Shown: in pieces, positions 6,883 through 14,994 of the stretch
Layout of the letters: each line of letters begins with the position of its first letter
How positions within the stretch are numbered: the first letter of the stretch is position 1
Origin: an uncultured Bacteroidales bacterium
Lineage (GTDB): Bacteria; Bacteroidota; Bacteroidia; Bacteroidales; Paludibacteraceae
Length of the DNA stretch: 15,513 nt
Assembly: GCA_902799875.1 (NCBI GenBank)
Contig: CADCCH010000041.1
Location: 1-15,513, forward strand
Direction of reading: 5' to 3'
Notes under the pieces: model-generated
Databases searched by the model: none
What the model was told of the DNA's origin: nothing
Seen by the model: the letters and a program-made list of their open reading frames with translations, nothing else
Position numbers and translations under genes: made by a program

Positions 6883-8190
6883 ATGAAAAAAATAGGTGTT
6901 CTCATATTGAATTTATGCCTGTGCGTAAGTGCTTTTGCACTTCCGCATTATGAGTTGGCTTATCGTCTCAACGGCACGGGGGCGATGATGATGCCGGACG
7001 GCAAAGTGGACCAATTTATCCAACGTCCTGCCTTAGGCGGAGCGTTCACGGTCGAGTTCCTTCCTACCGGTCGCTGGCATTGTTTGCAACAATGGAACAA
7101 CGCCTCGATTGGTGTCGGAGCCAAGTACCTCAATCTCGGTAACGATGCCTATCTGGGCTCCGCCGTCGCGGCCTATGCGTACATGAACCAACCTTTCTAC
7201 AACGGCACCCATTTCCGGATCGGTGTACGACCGACCGTGGGACTTGCCGTGGCGACCAAGACCTACTGCAACACCCTACCCGATGACGTCACACCTTATA
7301 CCAAAGCGCGCGACGCGAGCGGAAAACTGATTGCTAACTGGTCCATCGGTTCGCTGCTTAATGCCTATCTGGCGATGGAACTGTTCATGGATTTTCCGAT
7401 CAAAGACGGCTGGGAGATCACCCTCAACGGCGGCTGGCAACATATCAGTAACGGTTCGTTCATGCACCCGAATGCAGGATATAACATGTTCGGTGGTGAG
7501 TTAGGCCTTCGCTATCATCCGAATAATCCGGATGCTCCGGATACTCCGGATCCCGACGTGCCGCGTCATCTGTACGACGGTGTCGATAAACCCTGGGCGG
7601 TGGAGATCAGTGCTACCGGTGGTGCCAAGCAGAACTACTATGCCGACAATCAGAAAGGACAGCAGTTCTTCGGAGCGGCTACCGTCAAAGCCGCGGCCTA
7701 CTGGGTACCCGTCTCCATCTTCCGTATCGGTGCCGGTGTCGATGCTTTCTACGACGGCTACTATGCGGCGGCGAACGATGAGTTTGCTCACCTCAATCCC
7801 GAAGGTACTCCCCTCACCTATTTCGGAAAAACCTATCTCAAAGAATCCAAAACCGAGAACTGTTTCCGGGTCGGTGTGAGCCTCCAACCGGAGTTCATCA
7901 TCGGTAAACTCACTGCCGGTCTCCACGTCGGTTTCTACGTCTTCGATCCGGTCAAGAACCTCGAGCCGTACAAAGAGGCAAAAGCCGCTGACGAAGCAGG
8001 TAAGCCCCTTGACCGGGGATTGTTCTATAGTTACGACTTCACCAAAGCCAGCAACTACCAGGACGGTTGGTGTTACATGCAGTTCGTGCTCAAGTACCAC
8101 GTACTCGATCACCTCTTCGTACAATTGGGTCTGAAAACACACGGCGTACGTGCCGAGTTTATCGATGCCGGTTTAGGTGTCGCCCTTTAA
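6883..8190 (+). CDS. Outer-membrane acyloxyacyl hydrolase/PagL-like (lipid A 3-O-deacylase-related) beta-barrel protein
   Basis: A 435-residue exported protein. The signal peptide is clear: Lys-Lys, a hydrophobic core at residues 5-15, and a likely cut after SAFA at residue 19. Many alternating strands fit an outer-membrane beta barrel. Residues 185-201 (WQHISNGSFMHPNAGYN) match the PagL active-site region, where the H-x-S-N motif supplies the catalytic His and Ser; here these would be H187 and S189. In Pseudomonas PagL the catalytic Glu lies 14 residues after the His; that position here is N201, so activity is uncertain. A Pro-Asp repeat (about 216-227) joins this half to a second strand-rich half (about 236-435) containing RIGAGVDAFYDG, a two-part layout I recall from Bacteroidetes homologues. 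PagL enzymes remove the 3-position acyl chain of lipid A. The gene is monocistronic, with its own promoter. Confidence 0.68.
   Translation: MKKIGVLILNLCLCVSAFALPHYELAYRLNGTGAMMMPDGKVDQFIQRPALGGAFTVEFLPTGRWHCLQQWNNASIGVGAKYLNLGNDAYLGSAVAAYAYMNQPFYNGTHFRIGVRPTVGLAVATKTYCNTLPDDVTPYTKARDASGKLIANWSIGSLLNAYLAMELFMDFPIKDGWEITLNGGWQHISNGSFMHPNAGYNMFGGELGLRYHPNNPDAPDTPDPDVPRHLYDGVDKPWAVEISATGGAKQNYYADNQKGQQFFGAATVKAAAYWVPVSIFRIGAGVDAFYDGYYAAANDEFAHLNPEGTPLTYFGKTYLKESKTENCFRVGVSLQPEFIIGKLTAGLHVGFYVFDPVKNLEPYKEAKAADEAGKPLDRGLFYSYDFTKASNYQDGWCYMQFVLKYHVLDHLFVQLGLKTHGVRAEFIDAGLGVAL
7528..7554. repeat. Three 9-base CCGGATnnn units in the PagL-like gene linker
   Basis: CCGGATGCT, CCGGATACT and CCGGATCCC follow each other and encode PDAPDTPDP, at the joint between the two halves of the outer-membrane protein (residues 216-224). 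Confidence 0.85.
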
Positions 8191-8193
8191 AGG

Positions 8194-9312
8194 CTAACTG
8201 TTAAGCAAATGATCTTCGATCATATACACATGCTCGATGGGGACGCCGTGCTCCACGAGCTGTTTTCTATCCGGTCTGTACAGATTGAAGAACTCCTTGG
8301 ACGAACCGCATAACTGCCGCGCCTGTTTGTAGTTCTCAAACGCCATCATACGGTCCCCCTGCAGCAGCAAACTATGCGCATACCGGATATAATCCATCGG
8401 CTTGTCCGATCCTTCCCGTAATTTGTTAACAAACACCTGCTCCGCCAGATCCGGATAATCCCATAGTTGGTCACAATAACCGCCCTGCATACAATAGTAT
8501 GCAAACTTGCGCTCGCGTTCTGTCGAGCCCTCTATCAACAGGGCATACAGCCAGGTCTGGGGAATAATAGGCACCACCTGAGACAGATAGCCGTCATTAT
8601 TCGTACCCGGGAGGATTTTCATCGCCTGCTCGTTACGGATCAGACCGCAGAGCAAATCAAAAGCCGAATCACTCAAGTCATTCTCGGCTATCGTGTTCGC
8701 AAAGGCATCCTGAATATGCGGAAAGAAATCAATCCGACTGTCATACTGCGCCAGCAGCATCATCGAATGGGCAGTACACATACCACTCGCCATCTCGTTG
8801 TCGCCGTTGATACCATCTATCATCGCCAACAGCGCATCCGCATTGAAGTACGACCGCAGATTCAAAGAAAGCGCCGTGATCGCCACCATCGCTATCTCTG
8901 CACGAGACTCATCGTTCATCAACTCATGAAACCACTCCAGATCCTCCGGACGGAAACGCACGCAGTTCTCAAAATAATGCATCGTCGAGTGCGCCGAGTC
9001 CCCGTTGAATCCGTGCATCTGAGGTGATAAACCGCGCTTCAGACGGATATCCGCATACACCGCATCTACCAACGCAAACGCCTCACCGGTCAACTTACTC
9101 AGCTGCTCGTCGTGATGCGGGTCCTCTATATTGAGCCAATGCGCAAACCAATCGCGGTAACGCGTCTGTATGGACACAAACGCCTCTTCGTACGGGTTGT
9201 TCTCCCCGATCTCATTGAGCCAGGCACGTACGATCACCCACGCCGTGTCGATCATACATTCGGCCAGCGAACGCTCAACCACCGCTATCTGTTCCTCCAG
9301 GCTCTGCGACAT
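8194..9312 (-). CDS. Unrecognised alpha-helical cytoplasmic protein, TPR/HEAT-like C-terminus
   Basis: A 372-residue protein I do not recognise. It has no signal peptide or transmembrane segment and looks almost entirely alpha-helical: amphipathic helix pairs recur through residues 110-260 in HEAT-like fashion. The C-terminal DYIRYAHSLLLQGDRMMAFENYKQARQLC resembles one tetratricopeptide repeat. Cysteine and histidine pairs are scattered but form no obvious metal site. The ATG shares one base with the stop of the upstream glycosyltransferase (TGATG), implying translational coupling, so a role linked to that enzyme, such as a scaffold or partner, is an inference only. Its stop codon lies 3 bases from the stop of the convergent PagL-like gene. 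Codon use and base composition match the neighbours, so it is probably a resident gene conserved in related species rather than a recent arrival. Confidence 0.85.
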   Translation of the reverse strand: MSQSLEEQIAVVERSLAECMIDTAWVIVRAWLNEIGENNPYEEAFVSIQTRYRDWFAHWLNIEDPHHDEQLSKLTGEAFALVDAVYADIRLKRGLSPQMHGFNGDSAHSTMHYFENCVRFRPEDLEWFHELMNDESRAEIAMVAITALSLNLRSYFNADALLAMIDGINGDNEMASGMCTAHSMMLLAQYDSRIDFFPHIQDAFANTIAENDLSDSAFDLLCGLIRNEQAMKILPGTNNDGYLSQVVPIIPQTWLYALLIEGSTERERKFAYYCMQGGYCDQLWDYPDLAEQVFVNKLREGSDKPMDYIRYAHSLLLQGDRMMAFENYKQARQLCGSSKEFFNLYRPDRKQLVEHGVPIEHVYMIEDHLLNS

Positions 9313-10262
9313 CAGATTTCTTCTTTGATCAAATAATCGTTACGGGAAGGGCTGTTTCGAATAACGAGCTCTGCCAGGAAACCTGCCAAAAACAACATAC
9401 AGCCCAGGATCATCATTAATATCGCGATGTGGAAATACGGGTTCACACCTACCAACATAGCCGGTACATGATTCGACAGTGCGTATAGTTTCATACCTCC
9501 GACCACGATCACGGCAATAAATCCGATAAAGAACATCAGACTGCCTACCAGACCGAAAAAATGCATCGGTTGCTTACCGAACTTATTGAGGAACCAGAGG
9601 GTCATCAGGTCCAGGTATCCGTTCACAAAACGGTTCAGACCGAATTTGGACACACCGAATTCGCGTTTGCGGTGCTGCACGACTTTCTCGCCGATCTTGG
9701 TGAAACCGGCGTTCTTGGCCAGATATGGGATATAACGGTGCATCTCGGAGAAGACCTCGATGTTCTTCACCACCTCGTTGCGGTACGCCTTCAGACCGCA
9801 GTTCATATCGTGCAACTGAATACCCGTCACCTTGCGTGCCGTCGCATTGAAGAGCTTGGACGGCAGGTTTTTGGTCAACTTGTTATCGTACCGTTTCTGC
9901 TTCCATCCGCTCACGAGGTCGAAGCCGTCCTCTGTGATCATACGGTATAACTCCGGTATCTCGTCCGGACTGTCCTGCAGGTCCGCGTCCATCGTGATGA
10001 CCACGTCACCTTGCGCGGCCTTGAAACCGCAGTACAAGGCTGCACTCTTACCGTAATTGCGACGAAAACAGATACCTTTGACCTCTTTGCTCTTCGCTTT
10101 GAGCTCACGGATCACATCCCAGGACGTGTCCGTACTGCCGTCATTGACAAAAATAACTTCATAAGAGAATTTATTCTCCTTCATCACGCGTGCAATCCAC
10201 TCATAGAGTTTCGGCAGCGACTCCGCCTCATTAAAAAGAGGCACTATAATCGAAATATCCAT
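9312..10262 (-). CDS. Family 2 glycosyltransferase, polyprenyl-phosphate sugar transferase type (DPM1/GtrB/ArnC-like)
   Basis: A 316-residue membrane glycosyltransferase. The GT-A domain starts with ISIIVPLFNEAESL (residues 3-16), followed by the nucleotide-binding VNDGSTD (39-45) and the metal-binding DADLQD (92-97). DMNCGLKAYR (152-161) and the RKREFGVSKFG region (198-208) are typical of dolichyl/undecaprenyl-phosphate sugar transferases. Two C-terminal transmembrane helices (about 234-257 and 276-301) anchor it, as in GtrB and ArnC. Such enzymes load one sugar from a nucleotide donor onto undecaprenyl phosphate at the inner face of the cytoplasmic membrane, for later glycosylation of lipid A, polysaccharide or protein. 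Donor sugar is not predictable. I chose ATG 10262; an in-frame TTG at 10286 overlaps the promoter -7 element and is unlikely. It is first of a two-gene operon. Confidence 0.92.
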   Translation of the reverse strand: MDISIIVPLFNEAESLPKLYEWIARVMKENKFSYEVIFVNDGSTDTSWDVIRELKAKSKEVKGICFRRNYGKSAALYCGFKAAQGDVVITMDADLQDSPDEIPELYRMITEDGFDLVSGWKQKRYDNKLTKNLPSKLFNATARKVTGIQLHDMNCGLKAYRNEVVKNIEVFSEMHRYIPYLAKNAGFTKIGEKVVQHRKREFGVSKFGLNRFVNGYLDLMTLWFLNKFGKQPMHFFGLVGSLMFFIGFIAVIVVGGMKLYALSNHVPAMLVGVNPYFHIAILMMILGCMLFLAGFLAELVIRNSPSRNDYLIKEEI

Positions 10263-10283
10263 ATACTTAAACCTTTGCGGCTG

Positions 10284-10315
10284 CAAAGGTACAACTTTTT
10301 TTTAACATACGCAAA
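10284..10315 (-). promoter_or_regulatory. Bacteroidetes sigma-70 promoter of the GT2 operon
   Basis: On the minus strand TTTG (10312-10315), a 20-base spacer and TACCTTTG (10284-10291) fit the TTTG-N20-TAnnTTTG pattern. It lies 21 bases upstream of ATG 10262. The in-frame TTG at 10286 lies inside the -7 element, which supports the downstream ATG as the start. Confidence 0.85.
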
Positions 10316-10329
10316 TATTTCTGCATTTT

Positions 10330-10344
10330 CTGCCATTTTGGCAG
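10330..10344. repeat. Perfect inverted repeat CTGCCA-TTT-TGGCAG upstream of groES
   Basis: Six-base arms separated by three bases, centred 20 bases upstream of a sigma-54-like element. This may be an activator or repressor operator for groESL. It could also form a small hairpin, but no T-tract follows on either strand. Confidence 0.55.
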
Positions 10345-10356
10345 TCTTTCGTACCG

Positions 10357-10373
10357 TGGCACAGGAATTGTCA
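10357..10373 (+). promoter_or_regulatory. Sigma-54-like -24/-12 element upstream of groESL
   Basis: TGGCAC, five bases, then TTGTCA resembles the sigma-54 consensus TGGCAC-N5-TTGCA with the -24 GG intact. The -12 dinucleotide is GT instead of GC. No TAnnTTTG element is found between 10263 and 10441 on the plus strand, so this is the best promoter candidate for groES. The start would fall near 10383. It remains a prediction from similarity. Confidence 0.45.
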
Positions 10374-10380
10374 TTAACAA

Positions 10381-10422
10381 ATTGGATATTTGAAATTGGA
10401 TATTTGAAATTGGATATTTGAA
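10381..10422. repeat. Three perfect tandem copies of the 14-mer ATTGGATATTTGAA in the groES leader
   Basis: Copies lie at 10381-10394, 10395-10408 and 10409-10422, followed by a partial ATTTT. They end 19 bases before the groES ATG and would lie within the mRNA leader if the sigma-54-like start is right. The identity of all three copies suggests a recent expansion. Confidence 0.95.
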
Positions 10423-10441
10423 ATTTTAAAAATATAGCATT

Positions 10442-12370
<1,929 letters not shown>

Positions 12371-12402
12371 AAAAACGACATCCGTCAGGGTGTCGTTTTT
12401 TT
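12371..12402. terminator. Bidirectional intrinsic terminator between groEL and dnaA
   Basis: AAAAACGACATCC and GGGTGTCGTTTTT pair as a 13-bp stem with one G-T wobble around a GTCA loop, followed by further T residues. The run of A on the other side makes it work in both directions. The T-tract overlaps the dnaA stop codon (12401-12403), so the convergent dnaA transcript also ends here. Confidence 0.9.
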
Positions 12403-13768
12403 ACCGTCTTAACTGGGATTCAAGTTGTGCGATCGTCTGGCGCAGAACCGGGTCAAACTCCAGTTTTTCTCTTACCAGCGCCAAGGAGTGCAGTACCGTA
12501 GCATGCGAGCGGTGTCCCATCTTAAAGCCGATCTCCGTCAGCGAACTGTCGGTCAGTTCTTTGGTCAGGTACAGCGCCAGATGGCGGGCCTGCGTCACCT
12601 CACGGGAACGGTTCTGAGACAAAATCGCTTTCTCCGGTACATTATAGTGCTCGGCTACCGCACCTACCACCTCACCGATGGTGATTACTTTGGGCTGGAT
12701 CGCCACGATATGACTCACTACCTGCTCGGCCAGTTTGACGTCTATCTCCTTGTCCGTAAGCGTCGAGTGTGCCAACAGCGAAGCTAAGATACCCTCTAAG
12801 TCACGCACCGACTGCTTTACGTTCGTAGCGATGAAATCCACCACTTCATCCGACAAGATGATTCCGTCGCGACGCATCTTGCTCAGCAAGATATCCTTGC
12901 GCAACGCATACTCCGGACGCTTGATCTCCGCCGACAGGCCCCATTTGAAACGCGTCAACAAACGCTCCTCGATATCCTTCAACTCAATTGGCGGACGATC
13001 GCTCGTCAAGATCAATTGCTTGCGGCTCTGCTGCAAGTAGTTGAAGATATGAAAGAACGTATCCTGCGTACCCTTCAAGCCCGCGAAATACTGGATATCG
13101 TCCATGATCAGTACATCAACCGACTGGTAGAAATTCAGGAAATCCGGGATCCGGTTCGTCTTGGCTGCATCCTGGTACTGCAACTTGAAGGTGTTCGCAC
13201 TTACGTACAACACACGCGCCTGCGGATTATAGACCTTGATCTGATTACCGATTGCATTTGCGAGGTGCGTCTTACCTACTCCGCTGCCTCCATAGACAAA
13301 CAGCGGATTGAAAGCCGTGTAACCCGGCTGCTTCGCGATCGCTATGCCTGCCGTGCGCGCCAACTTGTTTGACTCTCCACCTACGAACGAATCGAAGGTA
13401 TAGAGTGAGTTCAGTTGGCTCTCGAAATGATCCACCGGCTTGGGCATATTATTTATAATAGGATTCGCATGCGCGGGCGCGCCGTTAGACGGCAACATCG
13501 TGGCCGCACCTGAAGTTGAATCAATTAACACACGATACTCCAGATGCGTGCCCTGACCGAATACACGCAGGATCGTCGCGGATAATAACTGAATATAATT
13601 CTCTTCGATATATTCCGCTACAAACTGCGACTTCACCTGCAGCACCAAGATGCCGCTCTCGAACTGCAACGGGATGATCGGCGCAAACCAAGTCTGGTAC
13701 GCGCTGCTCGTCAAGTTGTCAGCCAGAATCGTCTGACACTGAGCCCATTTTTGTTGCAGTTCTGTCAT
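12401..13768 (-). CDS. dnaA: Chromosomal replication initiator protein DnaA
   Basis: A 455-residue AAA+ initiator that binds DnaA boxes at the origin and melts it. Domain I covers residues 1-85 (including TSSAYQTWFAPIIPL), a short variable linker runs about 86-118, and the AAA+ domain III about 119-345. It has Walker A GGSGVGKT at 160-167, Walker B VLIMDD at 219-224, a likely arginine finger R273 in LTRFKWG, and sensor-2 R322 in SVRDLEG. Domain IV (about 360-455) holds the DNA-binding helix-turn-helix with TEIGFKMGHRSHATVLHS (411-428). The usual DHTT-type recognition tetrapeptide reads SHAT here. ATG 13768 is preferred to an in-frame TTG six codons upstream, because MTELQQKW is a typical DnaA start. 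The stop codon lies within the T-tract of the groEL terminator. The gene has its own promoter and borders a candidate origin. Confidence 0.98.
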   Translation of the reverse strand: MTELQQKWAQCQTILADNLTSSAYQTWFAPIIPLQFESGILVLQVKSQFVAEYIEENYIQLLSATILRVFGQGTHLEYRVLIDSTSGAATMLPSNGAPAHANPIINNMPKPVDHFESQLNSLYTFDSFVGGESNKLARTAGIAIAKQPGYTAFNPLFVYGGSGVGKTHLANAIGNQIKVYNPQARVLYVSANTFKLQYQDAAKTNRIPDFLNFYQSVDVLIMDDIQYFAGLKGTQDTFFHIFNYLQQSRKQLILTSDRPPIELKDIEERLLTRFKWGLSAEIKRPEYALRKDILLSKMRRDGIILSDEVVDFIATNVKQSVRDLEGILASLLAHSTLTDKEIDVKLAEQVVSHIVAIQPKVITIGEVVGAVAEHYNVPEKAILSQNRSREVTQARHLALYLTKELTDSSLTEIGFKMGHRSHATVLHSLALVREKLEFDPVLRQTIAQLESQLRR

Positions 13769-13805
13769 CGTTTTTTTCAAAATCAATTAAGTCGATTTTT
13801 TTCTC

Positions 13806-13819
13806 AGGTACATGTACCT
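13806..13819. repeat. Perfect 14-base palindrome AGGTACATGTACCT in the dnaA leader
   Basis: It lies between the dnaA -7 element and the dnaA ATG and so within the expected 5' untranslated region. It could be a protein-binding site or an mRNA hairpin. Confidence 0.7.
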
Positions 13820-13836
13820 TCGAACAAAAGCGAGTG

Positions 13837-13868
13837 CAAAGGTACTGCTTTTTTTTGACATGTGCAAA
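13837..13868 (-). promoter_or_regulatory. Bacteroidetes sigma-70 promoter of dnaA
   Basis: On the minus strand TTTG (13865-13868), a 20-base spacer and TACCTTTG (13837-13844) match the consensus. The -7 sequence is the same as that of the GT2 operon. The leader to ATG 13768 is about 60 bases. A 9-bp inverted repeat flanks the -33 element. Confidence 0.85.
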
Positions 13869-13890
13869 TCGTCACTTGAGTTGTCAAAAA
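13852..13890. repeat. Inverted repeat TTTTTGACA-N21-TGTCAAAAA around the dnaA -33 element
   Basis: Perfect 9-base arms at 13852-13860 and 13882-13890 enclose the promoter -33 element. The arm centres are 30 bp apart, close to three helical turns, as for a dimeric or looping regulator. It may control dnaA or belong to the origin. Confidence 0.55.
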
Positions 13891-14136
13891 TCAAGAATGC
13901 GCAAATGCCTGATTTTGAGACACTTGCGCATAAACATGCTAAATAAAAGGATTTTCGATGATTCACTCGTGCATAATTCACTAAAATTTGAGCACTTATG
14001 AAAAAAATCACATAATGTTCATTTTTGTCAACAATTTTTATAATTTGTTTATTTTCAATTGATTAAAAATTGTTAATTTTTTTTGCAATTTATAAAATCT
14101 ACAAACTGTGAAACACCCTATTTTTTTGTGGAACAA

Positions 14137-14994
14137 TCACTTTTCTTTGCAACCGAAGAGCGAGAAATGGACGTAACGTTTGGGGTGTGCTTTGAGGTCC
14201 ACGATCAGCGAGTCTGCCGCTACGATGGTCGAGTCAACATGCTGTAAGATCGGGTACTTGACCTGTGCTACAACGGCATTCACATTATCCACGGCCGTAT
14301 CCACGCGTGCGATAGTAGCCGGGATATTGGCAGCTTTGATATCGGCAGAGATGGCGTTCAGGTTAGCCACGGCCGTATCGGCATTGTTCAGGATACGCGG
14401 TACCTGCTCACCCATCAGTCCTTTCAGGTCCGCAGACACCACCGTCAGGTCACCCGACACCCGCTCTACGTTGGTAAGCGAGTTCTTGATGTGATCGCCT
14501 GCCACCTGTGCCCGCAGCTCTTCCACCAGCGAGTCCACGTCTGCCACCGCCTGATCCACATGCGCTAACAAGTCCGTCTGCAGACTCTCCATCAGTCCCG
14601 GTACATACGTCGTCGGCAGATAACTGCCGTGCGCAATCATGTCTGTACTCTCCGCCAATTGCAATTCGATGGCAACGCCTGACAGCAGTCCGTCGGAGAT
14701 CAGCGCCATTTGTGTACCTTGTGGCAGAACGATATCCTTGTTAATCGATATATCTACCGTGAACGCACTGTCACGCGTGTAATCGTACGCAATACAATCC
14801 ACCTGCCCCACTTTGTGTCCACGGATATACACCGCTGCCTGCTCCTCCAGTCCGTGCAGATGCACAAAATGACCGTGGTAACTGTTCGTCGGCGAGAAGA
14901 TATTCACGCCCTTCAGGAAGTTCAAACCGAAGAACAAAAGGAATACACATACGGCAGCCAAAATGCCCACTTTTATCTCTCTTGCATGTTTCAT
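14137..14994 (-). CDS. MCE-domain (MlaD-like) lipid-transport substrate-binding protein
   Basis: A 285-residue protein anchored by one N-terminal transmembrane helix (about residues 9-27) with its body in the periplasm. The MCE domain spans about 37-118: the strand pattern HGLEEQAAVYIRGHKVGQV and the LISDGLLSGVAIELQL stretch are typical of MlaD-like proteins. A long alpha-helical, coiled-coil-prone region (about 130-265) follows, with repeated D-xx-V-xx-V-type spacing. It ends AHPKRYVHFSLFGCKEK, a tail I know from Bacteroidetes MCE proteins. MCE proteins form hexameric rings that carry lipids between inner and outer membranes with an MlaE/MlaF-type transporter; those partners are not in this window. 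Its ATG shares one base with the stop of the upstream amidase gene (TAATG), so the two are co-translated. No terminator hairpin is evident after its stop. Confidence 0.92.
   Translation of the reverse strand: MKHAREIKVGILAAVCVFLLFFGLNFLKGVNIFSPTNSYHGHFVHLHGLEEQAAVYIRGHKVGQVDCIAYDYTRDSAFTVDISINKDIVLPQGTQMALISDGLLSGVAIELQLAESTDMIAHGSYLPTTYVPGLMESLQTDLLAHVDQAVADVDSLVEELRAQVAGDHIKNSLTNVERVSGDLTVVSADLKGLMGEQVPRILNNADTAVANLNAISADIKAANIPATIARVDTAVDNVNAVVAQVKYPILQHVDSTIVAADSLIVDLKAHPKRYVHFSLFGCKEK

Larger units (their letters stand above)
13769..14136. other. Candidate chromosomal origin (oriC): gene-free A+T-rich region next to dnaA
   Basis: This 368-base stretch holds no credible gene. It contains the dnaA leader and promoter, several inverted repeats, and at 14021-14100 a segment with only 10 G or C in 80 bases, suited to DNA unwinding. 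An 11-bp inverted repeat (AACAATTTTTA at 14030-14040, TAAAAATTGTT at 14064-14074) lies in that segment. Minus-strand 9-mers one mismatch from TTwTnCACA are TTATGCGCA (13925-13933), TTATGCACG (13968-13976), TGTTTCACA (14107-14115) and TGTTCCACA (14127-14135). Location beside dnaA is common for bacterial origins but not universal, so this stays a candidate. Confidence 0.5.

Noticed and set aside
7501..8142. A 213-codon open frame on the minus strand opposite the PagL-like gene
   Set aside because: Its repetitive Val/Glu/Thr composition is the antisense of the barrel gene, and the plus-strand protein has a signal peptide and family motifs.
8209..8223. Small hairpin ATGATC-TTC-GATCAT near the convergent 3' ends
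   Set aside because: Short, inside the coding region and without a T-tract; no support as a terminator.
13766..13786. TTG start for dnaA six codons upstream of the ATG
   Set aside because: The added residues MILKKT do not match DnaA N-termini, and the ATG begins the typical domain I helix.
13787..14011. A 74-codon open frame on the minus strand upstream of dnaA
   Set aside because: It starts with GTG, overlaps the dnaA promoter and leader, has no ribosome-binding site, and its Ser/Phe-rich sequence is what A+T-rich intergenic DNA yields.
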